Origin: JABMMZ01 sp044373665
GTDB lineage: Bacteria > Bacteroidota > Bacteroidia > NS11-12g > UBA955
Assembly: GCA_044373665.1 (NCBI GenBank)
Contig: JBIPNH010000105.1
Location: 1 to 8,088 of the forward strand
DNA: 8,088 bases
Direction: 5' to 3'
A program made the position numbers and the translations under genes. The notes beneath the pieces are model-generated. The model did no database searches, was not told where the DNA came from, and saw only the letters and a list, made by a program, of their open reading frames with translations. How positions within the stretch are numbered: the first letter of the stretch is position 1; every line of letters begins with the position of its first letter. Shown here piece after piece: positions 1-6,124 of the stretch.

Positions 1-46
1 ACTTTAATTATATTCTTAAATAAAACTTACGTTGTTAACCTTCAAA

Positions 47-1123
47 ATGTTCACCCAATTGCCAACAAAACACCCTCATTTCAGCCCACCTGTTTGTAGT
101 GTGTGGGATAAGGGGTATAGGTATGGTTTTAACTCTATGGAAAAAGACAATGAAATTAATGTAAATGGAGGCAGTTATGATTTTGGTGCAAGGATATATG
201 ATAGTAGATTGGGCAGGTGGATGAGTTTGGATCCGTTGCAAATGAAATATCCAAGTATGAGTCCATATAATTTTTGTTTAAATAACCCAATAGTTTATAT
301 AGATCCAAGTGGAAAATCTGCAATAATCTCAATAAATGCAAATAATGAAGTTACAATTAAAATTAATCTAAAGTTGTATGGTGAGGCAGCAGCTAAATTA
401 ACAACTGAAGATATTGCTAATTTAGCTAATAACATAAGTATAATGATGGATGAAGCTGTTGTAGAATATTTGGCAGGGAATGGCAGCAAAATAAACGTAG
501 GAGGTATAGATGTATCAAAAGTGAATTTTATTGTAAACGCTGAATTTGTTCAAGGCGGAAAAGCGCAGTTAGATAAAGATCATTTGGAAAATACTGATTT
601 AAGTAATAATTATATATTAGTTGAAGAAGGAGCTGGTTCTAGTTCTATGAAAAACAAAAGAAATGAAATAAAAAATGAGGATGGTACAAGTTCATATGAA
701 TTTTTTGGAGGAGATAAAGGAGTATTCAAATTAGATGAATTGTATGATAAAGGAAAAACTTCAATTGGCGGTTTAAAAAGTAAACAAACATTAGAAATAA
801 TAGAAAACAATGGATTTGATGCCCCCAAACAACCTGAAATTTCAACAACTCCATTGCATGAAGTACTGCATTCTCTTGGTTTGCTTGGAACAGCTGACGG
901 AGGGAATAAAGAAGGACATTCTAACCCACCAACTTCACAAGAAGTTAAAGATAAAACAAAACCTTTTAATGTTATGAGTGGACGTGGTGAGGGTGTTACG
1001 TCATATAACAGAAGACCAGATAAATCAACCATTAAAGCATTACATTTAGAAAATGTAAAGTTGACTGAGGATAAAAAAAATCAAACTAAATCTGGAACTT
1101 TGGGGAGAAAAACAACGGAATAA
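47..1123 (+). CDS. Orphan RHS-core protein with metzincin-like C-terminal peptidase domain (module 1 effector)
   Basis: An RHS-associated core is followed by a unique tail, as in the C-terminal part of polymorphic Rhs toxins. Numbered from a TTG at 32, the core runs from YRYGFN at 29 through YDFGARIYDSRLGRW and NNP (84-86) to DPSG (91-94); the tail is 95-363. The tail holds HEVLHSLGLLG at 276-286 (zinc ligands H276 and H280, catalytic E277, G283) and NVMS with M315, spaced like a metzincin zinc site and Met-turn. The usual third ligand position (286) is Gly, so D290 or a nearby His may substitute. I prefer the ATG at 47, which gives a short leader like those of the other modules; the TTG at 32 adds five residues. 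An in-frame TAA at 17-19 excludes a longer Rhs protein. There is no signal peptide. The probable immunity gene follows 11 bases downstream. RHS assignment is firm; peptidase activity is inferred from motifs. Confidence 0.85.
   Translation: MFTQLPTKHPHFSPPVCSVWDKGYRYGFNSMEKDNEINVNGGSYDFGARIYDSRLGRWMSLDPLQMKYPSMSPYNFCLNNPIVYIDPSGKSAIISINANNEVTIKINLKLYGEAAAKLTTEDIANLANNISIMMDEAVVEYLAGNGSKINVGGIDVSKVNFIVNAEFVQGGKAQLDKDHLENTDLSNNYILVEEGAGSSSMKNKRNEIKNEDGTSSYEFFGGDKGVFKLDELYDKGKTSIGGLKSKQTLEIIENNGFDAPKQPEISTTPLHEVLHSLGLLGTADGGNKEGHSNPPTSQEVKDKTKPFNVMSGRGEGVTSYNRRPDKSTIKALHLENVKLTEDKKNQTKSGTLGRKTTE
67..238 (+). repeat. RHS-core DNA repeat, copy 1
   Basis: This segment, from AAAACACCCTC to GGATCCGTTG, aligns without gaps to 1789-1960 over 172 bases with about 17 mismatches counted by eye (about 90% identity). 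It covers the leader KHPHFSPPV and most of the RHS core. Similarity drops sharply after the DPL codons. Confidence 0.85.
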
Positions 1124-1134
1124 AAAAAGGATAT

Positions 1135-1635
1135 ATGAATAAAATTATTATTTTTTTAATCCTTGTAATATCATGTAAGGTTAAACAGAGTAAAACAAAT
1201 GTAATCAAGGAATTAGAAATATCAAATTCTAAACCTTACTTGGATTCATTTATATTGCATTATACTGACTTCATTAGTGTAAGAGAATTTTCAAGAAATT
1301 GGAAAAATGATTCTTGGGGATGTTTGAATTTTAGAGATCATATACATTATGAAAAATCTCAAACTTCAAATTTTTTTAAAAAATTGAATAGAATAGAGAT
1401 ATTGGAATTGTTAGGGAAACCCTATGAAGTAAGAGTTTCAAGCAATGATACAACATTGCAAAATAATCCTAAATGGGCTTATTACGAGTACAAATACTAC
1501 ACTGTTCTTTCAGATTATTTTTGTAACGAAGTAAAAAAAGGAAACTATAATTTTGATTTTTCAGGTATTGGAATCACATTATATTTTAACTATAAAGATA
1601 AATATTTAGGTTTTGACACTGAAAGTATTGATTAA
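1135..1635 (+). CDS. Putative immunity lipoprotein of module 1
   Basis: A 166-residue protein with a hydrophobic N-terminus ending in VISC, a lipobox with C14 as the lipidated residue, so it is probably anchored in the envelope facing the periplasm. It lies 11 bases after the metzincin-tailed RHS gene, with AAGGA just before the ATG, so the two are probably co-transcribed. Position and export suggest it protects the producer against the module 1 effector (inference). Residues 84-96 (LNR.EI.ELLGKP) followed by an aromatic WAYYEYKYY stretch resemble the 'helix-LGkP-strand' pattern of BamE/SmpA-like and BLIP-like folds. That would suit a protein-binding inhibitor, but it is only a pattern match. 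I recognise no immunity family. Confidence 0.75.
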   Translation: MNKIIIFLILVISCKVKQSKTNVIKELEISNSKPYLDSFILHYTDFISVREFSRNWKNDSWGCLNFRDHIHYEKSQTSNFFKKLNRIEILELLGKPYEVRVSSNDTTLQNNPKWAYYEYKYYTVLSDYFCNEVKKGNYNFDFSGIGITLYFNYKDKYLGFDTESID

Positions 1636-1707
1636 TTTTCTCACTTGTAACCTTAATAATTATTTTATTTTTCACTTTAATTTGTATATCGATATGTTAA
1701 GCGCATG

Positions 1708-1724
1708 AAGAACAAATTAATAAA
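1708..1724 (+). promoter_or_regulatory. Conserved upstream box of module 2 (AAGAACAAAT-N2-ATAAA)
   Basis: The gap 1636-1774 contains GATATG (1691-1696), 11 bases, then AAGAACAAATTAATAAA. The same two elements with the same 11-base spacing occur on the minus strand upstream of module 3 (5261-5228), matching 15 of 17 bases in the second box. They lie about 84 and 90 bases before the two starts. Function unknown: a remnant of shared upstream sequence, a regulator site or a recombination remnant are all possible. Confidence 0.35.
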
Positions 1725-1759
1725 TTAAAATTACATATTACAAAATCGATTATAAATTA

Positions 1760-1767
1760 TATTTTTG
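1760..1767 (+). promoter_or_regulatory. Possible -7 element of module 2 promoter
   Basis: TATTTTTG fits the Bacteroidota -7 consensus TAnnTTTG and ends 7 bases before the ATG at 1775, almost the same distance as the better promoter of module 3 (6 bases). No TTTG is present at the -33 position, so this is weak. If used, the mRNA would be nearly leaderless. Confidence 0.25.
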
Positions 1768-1774
1768 ATGAAAT

Positions 1775-2752
1775 ATGCAAAATAATCTAAAACACCCTCA
1801 TTTCAGCCCGCCTGTTTGTAGTGTGTGGGATAAGGGGTATAGGCACGGGTTCAACTCCATGGAGAAAGACAATGAAATTAACGTAAATGGTGGCGATTAC
1901 GATTTTGGTGCGAGGATTTATGATAGTAGGTTGGGCAGGTGGTTGAGCTTGGATCCGTTGATGGCAGAGTATACGAGTTTGAGTCCATACACTGGATTGG
2001 GAAACAACCCAGTTATAATAGTTGACCCAGATGGTAGAAAAATAATACCAACAAATAATTTTGTTAAATCTAGAATGTTTAATACTGTTCAAAACATTGT
2101 TAATTATATTGATGTAATGCCTACATTAAGTAAATATATTAAAGTGTATCTTGGTGATAATTTAGATTTAAAATTAAGCACATTTAAATTAGGTCCCCTA
2201 AATGGTAGTCTAAGATTAGCAGAATATGTTGGAAGGGGCAAGGATAAAAAAACAAATAAACCAGGCGATGCAATAAGATATAACGTCTATTCTTCAAATC
2301 AAACAGCGCAAACGGATGGTGATGAGTATGAAGTAAAAGTTTTAACACCTATAGGTTTAGCGTCAACATTTATTCATGAAGTTGTGTATCATGCTTCTCG
2401 CACAAATTTAGATCATTCAATTTCTAGTCCACTATTATTTGATGCTATTGAATCCTTAAAAGAATTTTCCAAAAATATTTTAAAAGAAGAATTAAGCAAT
2501 GAGAATGCAATTGCATTATCCTTAGGCGGATTTGAAACTCTCTCCAATTTTGATCAGCTACTTAATGATGCAAATACAAAGTATAATACAACTTTATCAA
2601 AAGAAGACATTATTAATAGGCAAAGTAATTTGACATTTAAAATAGAAAAAATGACTGCACAAGAAATGGGAGAAGAAAGGCTTGATGATGAGTCAAAAAC
2701 TTCTAGCAAGGACGATACATCAGGTGATTCAAAGCCAATTGTAAAACAATGA
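1775..2752 (+). CDS. Orphan RHS-core protein with HExxxH zincin-like tail (module 2 effector)
   Basis: A 325-residue protein with a short leader (MQNNL), the shared K.P.F...VCSVWDKGYR segment, an RHS core from about 22 to DPDG (84-87), then a unique tail of about 238 residues. The tail contains HEVVYH (H201, E202, H206), one residue longer than the canonical HExxH but matching the hexapeptide HExxxH known from the M49 (dipeptidyl peptidase III) family. E243, in NENAIA about 40 residues later, could be the third ligand of a gluzincin-type site. A metallopeptidase effector is therefore plausible; a degenerate inactive site is the alternative. The ATG at 1775 is preceded by an in-frame TGA at 1769-1771, so no longer Rhs protein is possible here. 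There is no signal peptide. The stop overlaps the next start by four bases (ATGA), implying translational coupling with the partner gene. Confidence 0.85.
   Translation: MQNNLKHPHFSPPVCSVWDKGYRHGFNSMEKDNEINVNGGDYDFGARIYDSRLGRWLSLDPLMAEYTSLSPYTGLGNNPVIIVDPDGRKIIPTNNFVKSRMFNTVQNIVNYIDVMPTLSKYIKVYLGDNLDLKLSTFKLGPLNGSLRLAEYVGRGKDKKTNKPGDAIRYNVYSSNQTAQTDGDEYEVKVLTPIGLASTFIHEVVYHASRTNLDHSISSPLLFDAIESLKEFSKNILKEELSNENAIALSLGGFETLSNFDQLLNDANTKYNTTLSKEDIINRQSNLTFKIEKMTAQEMGEERLDDESKTSSKDDTSGDSKPIVKQ
1789..1960 (+). repeat. RHS-core DNA repeat, copy 2
   Basis: The gapless partner of 67-238. It also aligns to copy 4 on the opposite strand with about 18 mismatches in 149 bases. Its base composition is visibly GC-richer than the tail that follows. 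Confidence 0.85.
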
Positions 2753-3342
2753 AAAAAATCAAATATTTATTGTTGTTAATATTATTTATTAATCAATCAC
2801 TTAAAGGTCAAATAAGATGTAAATTTTTTGTTAATTCTTATTCAAATACATTAATATCCATTGTGAAAAATAGCTTCTTCATGCATCATGAAGTTAAAAA
2901 TAATTATGCATTTACAATTGACTCCTTTGTAATCAATAAACAATCAGTTTATTTATCAAACAGAGTAGGTGAATTTGAAATCTTTAATTTAAAAAAATTT
3001 CTAAACAAAGATACTTCAGTAATAAAGGACTACCATATTTTGGGTTCCAATGACTTTATAAATGACTTTGAATTAGATTTGATTCCTGATACTGTATATG
3101 AATACAAAAAAGTTAAAACTTTTAGATTTAAAGTTTATAAAAATTTAAATAGGGATTCTTTAGGTAATTCAATTAAAAATTATAATGAAGTATATGAAAC
3201 ATATGATTTAATTATTGGTTATGGATTTACAAAATATTTCAATAATTATATTGTAGCCCCAAATTTTGAATTACTATGCAACTGTAATAAAAAATATTTA
3301 AAAAAGGTTTATAAATTGCAAAAGCGATTAAAAATTAGTTAA
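2749..3342 (+). CDS. Putative exported immunity protein of module 2
   Basis: A 197-residue protein whose ATG overlaps the stop of the HExxxH-tailed RHS gene (ATGA at 2749-2752), so translation is probably coupled. The N-terminus is a Sec-type signal peptide: two early lysines, a Leu/Ile-rich core of about 10 residues, then a likely cleavage before Gln around residue 21 (LKG-Q). The mature part has no motif I recognise, but carries a cysteine pair near the C-terminus (CNC) and another Cys near the N-terminus. The context suggests it neutralises the module 2 effector in the periplasm (inference). Codons are extremely AT-rich, like the neighbouring tail and unlike the RHS core. Confidence 0.72.
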   Translation: MKKIKYLLLLILFINQSLKGQIRCKFFVNSYSNTLISIVKNSFFMHHEVKNNYAFTIDSFVINKQSVYLSNRVGEFEIFNLKKFLNKDTSVIKDYHILGSNDFINDFELDLIPDTVYEYKKVKTFRFKVYKNLNRDSLGNSIKNYNEVYETYDLIIGYGFTKYFNNYIVAPNFELLCNCNKKYLKKVYKLQKRLKIS

Positions 3343-3501
3343 TTAAAAAATACAAAATAATACTCTAAATATTTTTGTTGTTAACTATTTTAATTCAATA
3401 ATAAATTTTAGACGATATCTGTATCCCATTATACTCTTTTTCAATCTTTACGAGTTAAAATTAATGTTTTTGTCTAATTTTAATGTTTACTGTTTTTGGG
3501 G

Positions 3502-3527
3502 GAGCATAAACAACTATCTGTATGCTT
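3502..3527. terminator. Weak hairpin in the convergent gap
   Basis: GAGCATA and TATGCTT form a 6-7 bp stem (AGCATA/TATGCT perfect) around a 12-base loop, followed on the + strand by TCTTTTTC. It sits between the convergent modules 2 and 3 and overlaps the last codons of the minus-strand gene ending at 3514. It could terminate rightward transcription, but the stem is AT-rich and the loop long. The rest of 3343-3513 is AT-rich with no gene visible. Confidence 0.25.
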
Positions 3528-4164
3528 CTTTTTCAACCTTAATAATTTTACCGTTTTGAAAGTGATGTATTTTTTCAAATACTACATCTAAAAAGTATTT
3601 ATAAATATATATGGTTTTTATAGTGAAATTGCTATTATAAGCAACACAATTAATTAGTTTTCCTTTTTTAAAATATCTAATTTCAACAAGTTTATTGTTA
3701 TAATAAAATAATGAATTGTAATTGCTATATCCATTTTTGTAGTAACTAATTAAATAGCTACTATCTTTGTAAGAAATCATTCTACCTTCATATTTGTAGT
3801 TTATAATATTAAAATCTTCTTTTAGTTTATATTTACATGTGTTAATATTTAATGTGTCAAATTGGGCTTCAAATTTCAACCAATTACCATCTGGCATCGT
3901 ATCGCCATATTTTGTTAAATTAATTCTATTATTTTCATAAATGGATTTAATTCCAAGTTTTGTGTTGTTAAAGAAACTCGAGTTATTTGTGTCTTTTAAT
4001 ACATAATATATGTATGATTTACAATGTTGATTGAGTGTTTCAATTATCTTAAAACTATCATTTACCGAACAAGCATAAATTCCCTCATCATTCCAAATGT
4101 GATAGTTTTGGGATTGAATTTTAAATGAAACAACAAATAATATAATTAAAATAAATATTTTCAT
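3514..4164 (-). CDS. Putative exported immunity protein of module 3
   Basis: A 216-residue protein with a clear signal peptide (MKIFILIILFVVSFKIQSQ, probable cleavage near QSQ-N). The mature part contains hairpin-like repeats with aromatic residues and Gly/Asn turns: a YGDTMPDGNWLKFE segment, then YYNNKLVEIRYFKKGKLI, and FQNGKIIKVEKE at the end. These resemble the repeat units of YwqK/MORN-type proteins, though the match is loose. It starts 8 bases after the stop of the OmpA-tailed RHS gene, in the same orientation, which places it as that protein's partner or protector (inference). No enzymatic motif is visible. Confidence 0.72.
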   Translation of the reverse strand: MKIFILIILFVVSFKIQSQNYHIWNDEGIYACSVNDSFKIIETLNQHCKSYIYYVLKDTNNSSFFNNTKLGIKSIYENNRINLTKYGDTMPDGNWLKFEAQFDTLNINTCKYKLKEDFNIINYKYEGRMISYKDSSYLISYYKNGYSNYNSLFYYNNKLVEIRYFKKGKLINCVAYNSNFTIKTIYIYKYFLDVVFEKIHHFQNGKIIKVEKEAYR

Positions 4165-4172
4165 AAAATTTT

Positions 4173-5171
4173 TTATTTTAATTTAAACTCAACATGTCTA
4201 TTTTTTTTAGCATCCTCGTCAGAATCTTCTGTACTTCCATTAACAACTGACTTTATAGAAACTCTTTTCATTAGTGTGTTTATTTCTTCATCTGTTTTAT
4301 GATACTCGTTCTTCAAAATGTCCTTTAAAAGTTCTTTTCCAGCTTCTGCTCTTTGGTTGGCTAAAATCAAGTTGTTTTCTTCACTAAGAGTTGTTTGAGT
4401 TCCTCCAATATTTGTTGGTTTTCTTGAAGCGCTTCCAATTATTTCAACTTTAGCATTTGGATCATTAATTAAAACAGAAACTAAATTATCTAAAACCTCT
4501 AATTTACCATTTGGTTGCATTTGATTTTTTAATTTTTCTTTTGTGTTGCCACCATCATTATCTAAAAAAACTTTTGGACTTACAAATAGTGTAAGCAAAT
4601 TAGATTTTCTTTTCATTTTATTTCGTTCAATTGAAATTGTTTTACTAAGCAAACTATTATCAATTATTGAAAATTCAGCTTGATCTTTTTTTGCTTTTAA
4701 TTCACTTTTTTTAATGTTAAAATTCCTTAAAACCCCCAATGATAAATTAATATTTATAAAACTTTTTGACTGAAGTTTGTAGTATTTCCCATGAATATCT
4801 GCCCTTGAATTTAATGGTATTTCTTTCCAAAATACTTTGTATGTAAATGATACTCCTTTTGAGTTTTTTAAAGTAAAATCTTGGGTAAAATATTCCTCCA
4901 ACCCATCTAAGTCAATTGCCCAAATAGGCTTATTCCCCGCAAATTGATATGGCGTATACCATGGATAACTTGCCGTCAACGGATCCACACTTAAAAACTT
5001 ACCTAAACTCGGATTGTATATTCTAAATCCATAATCATAAGTGCTGCCACCTCCACCCATGCCTTCGTCTCCTTTATCAATTTCTTTGCCATTAAACCCA
5101 TACCTATAACCCTTGTCCCACACACTACAAACAGCCGAGCCGAATATTGGAAATTTTTGATTGGATAACAT
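4173..5171 (-). CDS. Orphan RHS-core protein with OmpA-like C-terminal domain (module 3)
   Basis: Short leader, RHS core, then a tail ending in an OmpA/MotB-like peptidoglycan-binding domain. Numbered from a TTG at 5180, the core runs from YRYGFNGKE (25-33) through YDYGFRIYNPSLGKFLSVDPL to DLDG (90-93). The OmpA-like part is roughly 205-335: VEIIGSAS (245-252), N270, R277 in a Leu-Ala-Asn-Gln-Arg-Ala stretch like the family's N..LS..RA, and NRHVEF (327-332) near the end. The family's usual GhTD is GSAS here, as in some Bacteroidota OmpA-like proteins; R277 corresponds to the Arg that binds diaminopimelate. The core is the most diverged of the four. I prefer the ATG at 5171: its 5-residue leader matches module 2, and the TTG at 5180 lies inside the promoter -7 element. 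An in-frame TAA at 5190-5192 excludes a longer protein. Whether the tail is toxic or only binds the wall is unknown. Confidence 0.83.
   Translation of the reverse strand: MLSNQKFPIFGSAVCSVWDKGYRYGFNGKEIDKGDEGMGGGGSTYDYGFRIYNPSLGKFLSVDPLTASYPWYTPYQFAGNKPIWAIDLDGLEEYFTQDFTLKNSKGVSFTYKVFWKEIPLNSRADIHGKYYKLQSKSFININLSLGVLRNFNIKKSELKAKKDQAEFSIIDNSLLSKTISIERNKMKRKSNLLTLFVSPKVFLDNDGGNTKEKLKNQMQPNGKLEVLDNLVSVLINDPNAKVEIIGSASRKPTNIGGTQTTLSEENNLILANQRAEAGKELLKDILKNEYHKTDEEINTLMKRVSIKSVVNGSTEDSDEDAKKNRHVEFKLK
4977..5135 (-). repeat. RHS-core DNA repeat, copy 3 (diverged, inverted)
   Basis: Inverted relative to copies 1 and 2. The first 30 or so bases (5135 downward) are nearly identical to the other copies, but the middle differs (GKEIDKGDEGMGGGG instead of SMEKDNEINVNGG). 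Similarity returns at the GGATCCGTTG end. It shares 26 exact bases with copy 4 (5110-5135 and 7049-7074). Confidence 0.75.
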
Positions 5172-5177
5172 GTTTAA

Positions 5178-5208
5178 CAAATATATTATTTATGATGAAG
5201 TTTGCAAA
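5178..5208 (-). promoter_or_regulatory. Bacteroidota-type promoter of module 3 (TTTG-N19-TATATTTG)
   Basis: On the minus strand TTTG (5208-5205) is followed by 19 bases and then TATATTTG (5185-5178), an exact match to the Bacteroidota -33/-7 pattern TTTG ... TAnnTTTG. The -7 element ends only 6 bases before the ATG at 5171, so transcripts would be leaderless or nearly so. This also argues against the upstream TTG at 5180 as the start codon. Confidence 0.55.
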
Positions 5209-5227
5209 ATATTGTTATGACTAATGG

Positions 5228-5244
5228 TTTATGTATTTGTTCTT
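5228..5244 (-). promoter_or_regulatory. Conserved upstream box of module 3 (AAGAACAAAT-N2-ATAAA)
   Basis: The minus-strand counterpart of the box at 1708-1724, again preceded by GATATG (5261-5256) with an 11-base spacer. It lies in the gap 5181-5371 between the module 4 lipoprotein gene and the module 3 RHS gene. No ORF is visible in this gap. Confidence 0.35.
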
Positions 5245-5371
5245 TAAAATAGTTGCATATCAACCAACTAAGAACTAATAGAAATTTACCTTATGTATTT
5301 TAGTGGCTGATAATTTCTAATTGATAAAAAAACAAAATAATATTGAACTCAGTAATTTATTCATTCAACTA

Positions 5372-6124
5372 TCAATGAAGACCTCTTTCATTTGTACTTT
5401 TCCCATTTTTTGCAACTTTGATTATTAACGTATCGGTAAATGTAATTTTAGCAAAAGTATCTTGTATCTTTACTAGATGCAATATAAACAGATCTTTATT
5501 AGGAAATTGTTTTCTGCGATATGTTACTCGATTGAATTCGTCAGGATGATATGTTTTCTTATTTAATACTTGTTTTTTTTCAACAATCCAATCGCTGATA
5601 GTTACATTAACTAAACAGTTAGGAGGTGATGCTATTAGTAATTCTATATTGAAATCTTTCCCCAAAGGATATTCTTTTTCTTGTATCCAACTATAAATAG
5701 GAGTGCCATCGTATTTTATGGGCTTACCCAAACTATCATAATAAAAAATAAATTTTAATTCCTCGTAGTAATTGCAAGCCCTGTAATACTCTAAAGTGCC
5801 ATCAGAGCGATAAGTAATACCATTTCTGTATTTATTATTAAAGTAAGAAGACAAACCATGTATTTTCCCATTTTCATGATATTCAAAGCGCTTTCCGTGG
5901 AACTTATTGAAAGTTAACTGGGCAGAGTCCTTTAACACACCATTTGGATAAAAAAATCGATAAGTACCGTGTTCAATACTATCATTAATGTATTCTTGTT
6001 CTTTCATCAGTGCACCATCTTCATAATACCATTTACGCGAAGTTTTATTAGATTTGTTTGCATTTTCACAACCAATCAAAATAGCAAAAAACATAAAAAA
6101 AAATCGACTATTACTCATGTTCAT
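5372..6124 (-). CDS. YwqK/MORN-repeat lipoprotein, putative immunity protein of module 4
   Basis: A 250-residue lipoprotein: a hydrophobic start ending in LIGC, with C19 as the lipidated cysteine. Residues about 30-115 are repeats of the YwqK antitoxin / MORN-variant type: WYYEDGALMKE, HGTYRFFYPNGVLKD, HGKRFEYHENGKIHG, NGITYRSDGTLEYY. The rest is beta-rich and unassigned. YwqK-like proteins are known as antitoxin or immunity candidates next to polymorphic toxins, which fits its place after the module 4 RHS gene. The start codon overlaps that gene's stop by four bases (ATGA on the minus strand, 6124-6121), implying coupled translation; an alternative ATG lies two codons in (6118). Lipidation places it in the envelope, so the target is probably periplasmic (inference). 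Confidence 0.8.
   Translation of the reverse strand: MNMSNSRFFFMFFAILIGCENANKSNKTSRKWYYEDGALMKEQEYINDSIEHGTYRFFYPNGVLKDSAQLTFNKFHGKRFEYHENGKIHGLSSYFNNKYRNGITYRSDGTLEYYRACNYYEELKFIFYYDSLGKPIKYDGTPIYSWIQEKEYPLGKDFNIELLIASPPNCLVNVTISDWIVEKKQVLNKKTYHPDEFNRVTYRRKQFPNKDLFILHLVKIQDTFAKITFTDTLIIKVAKNGKSTNERGLH

Noticed and set aside
610..1032. Minus-strand open frame of 140 codons
   Set aside because: It lies inside the module 1 tail, is Ser/Pro/Leu-rich without a recognisable domain, and opposes a gene with clear motifs; it is an antisense shadow.
1636..1690. Rho-independent terminator after module 1
   Set aside because: AATAATTATT is palindromic but has no G/C pairs, so it would be too weak to call.
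1787..2092. Minus-strand open frame of 101 codons
   Set aside because: Antisense of the RHS core of module 2. A similar frame appears opposite module 1 only because the cores are repeats.
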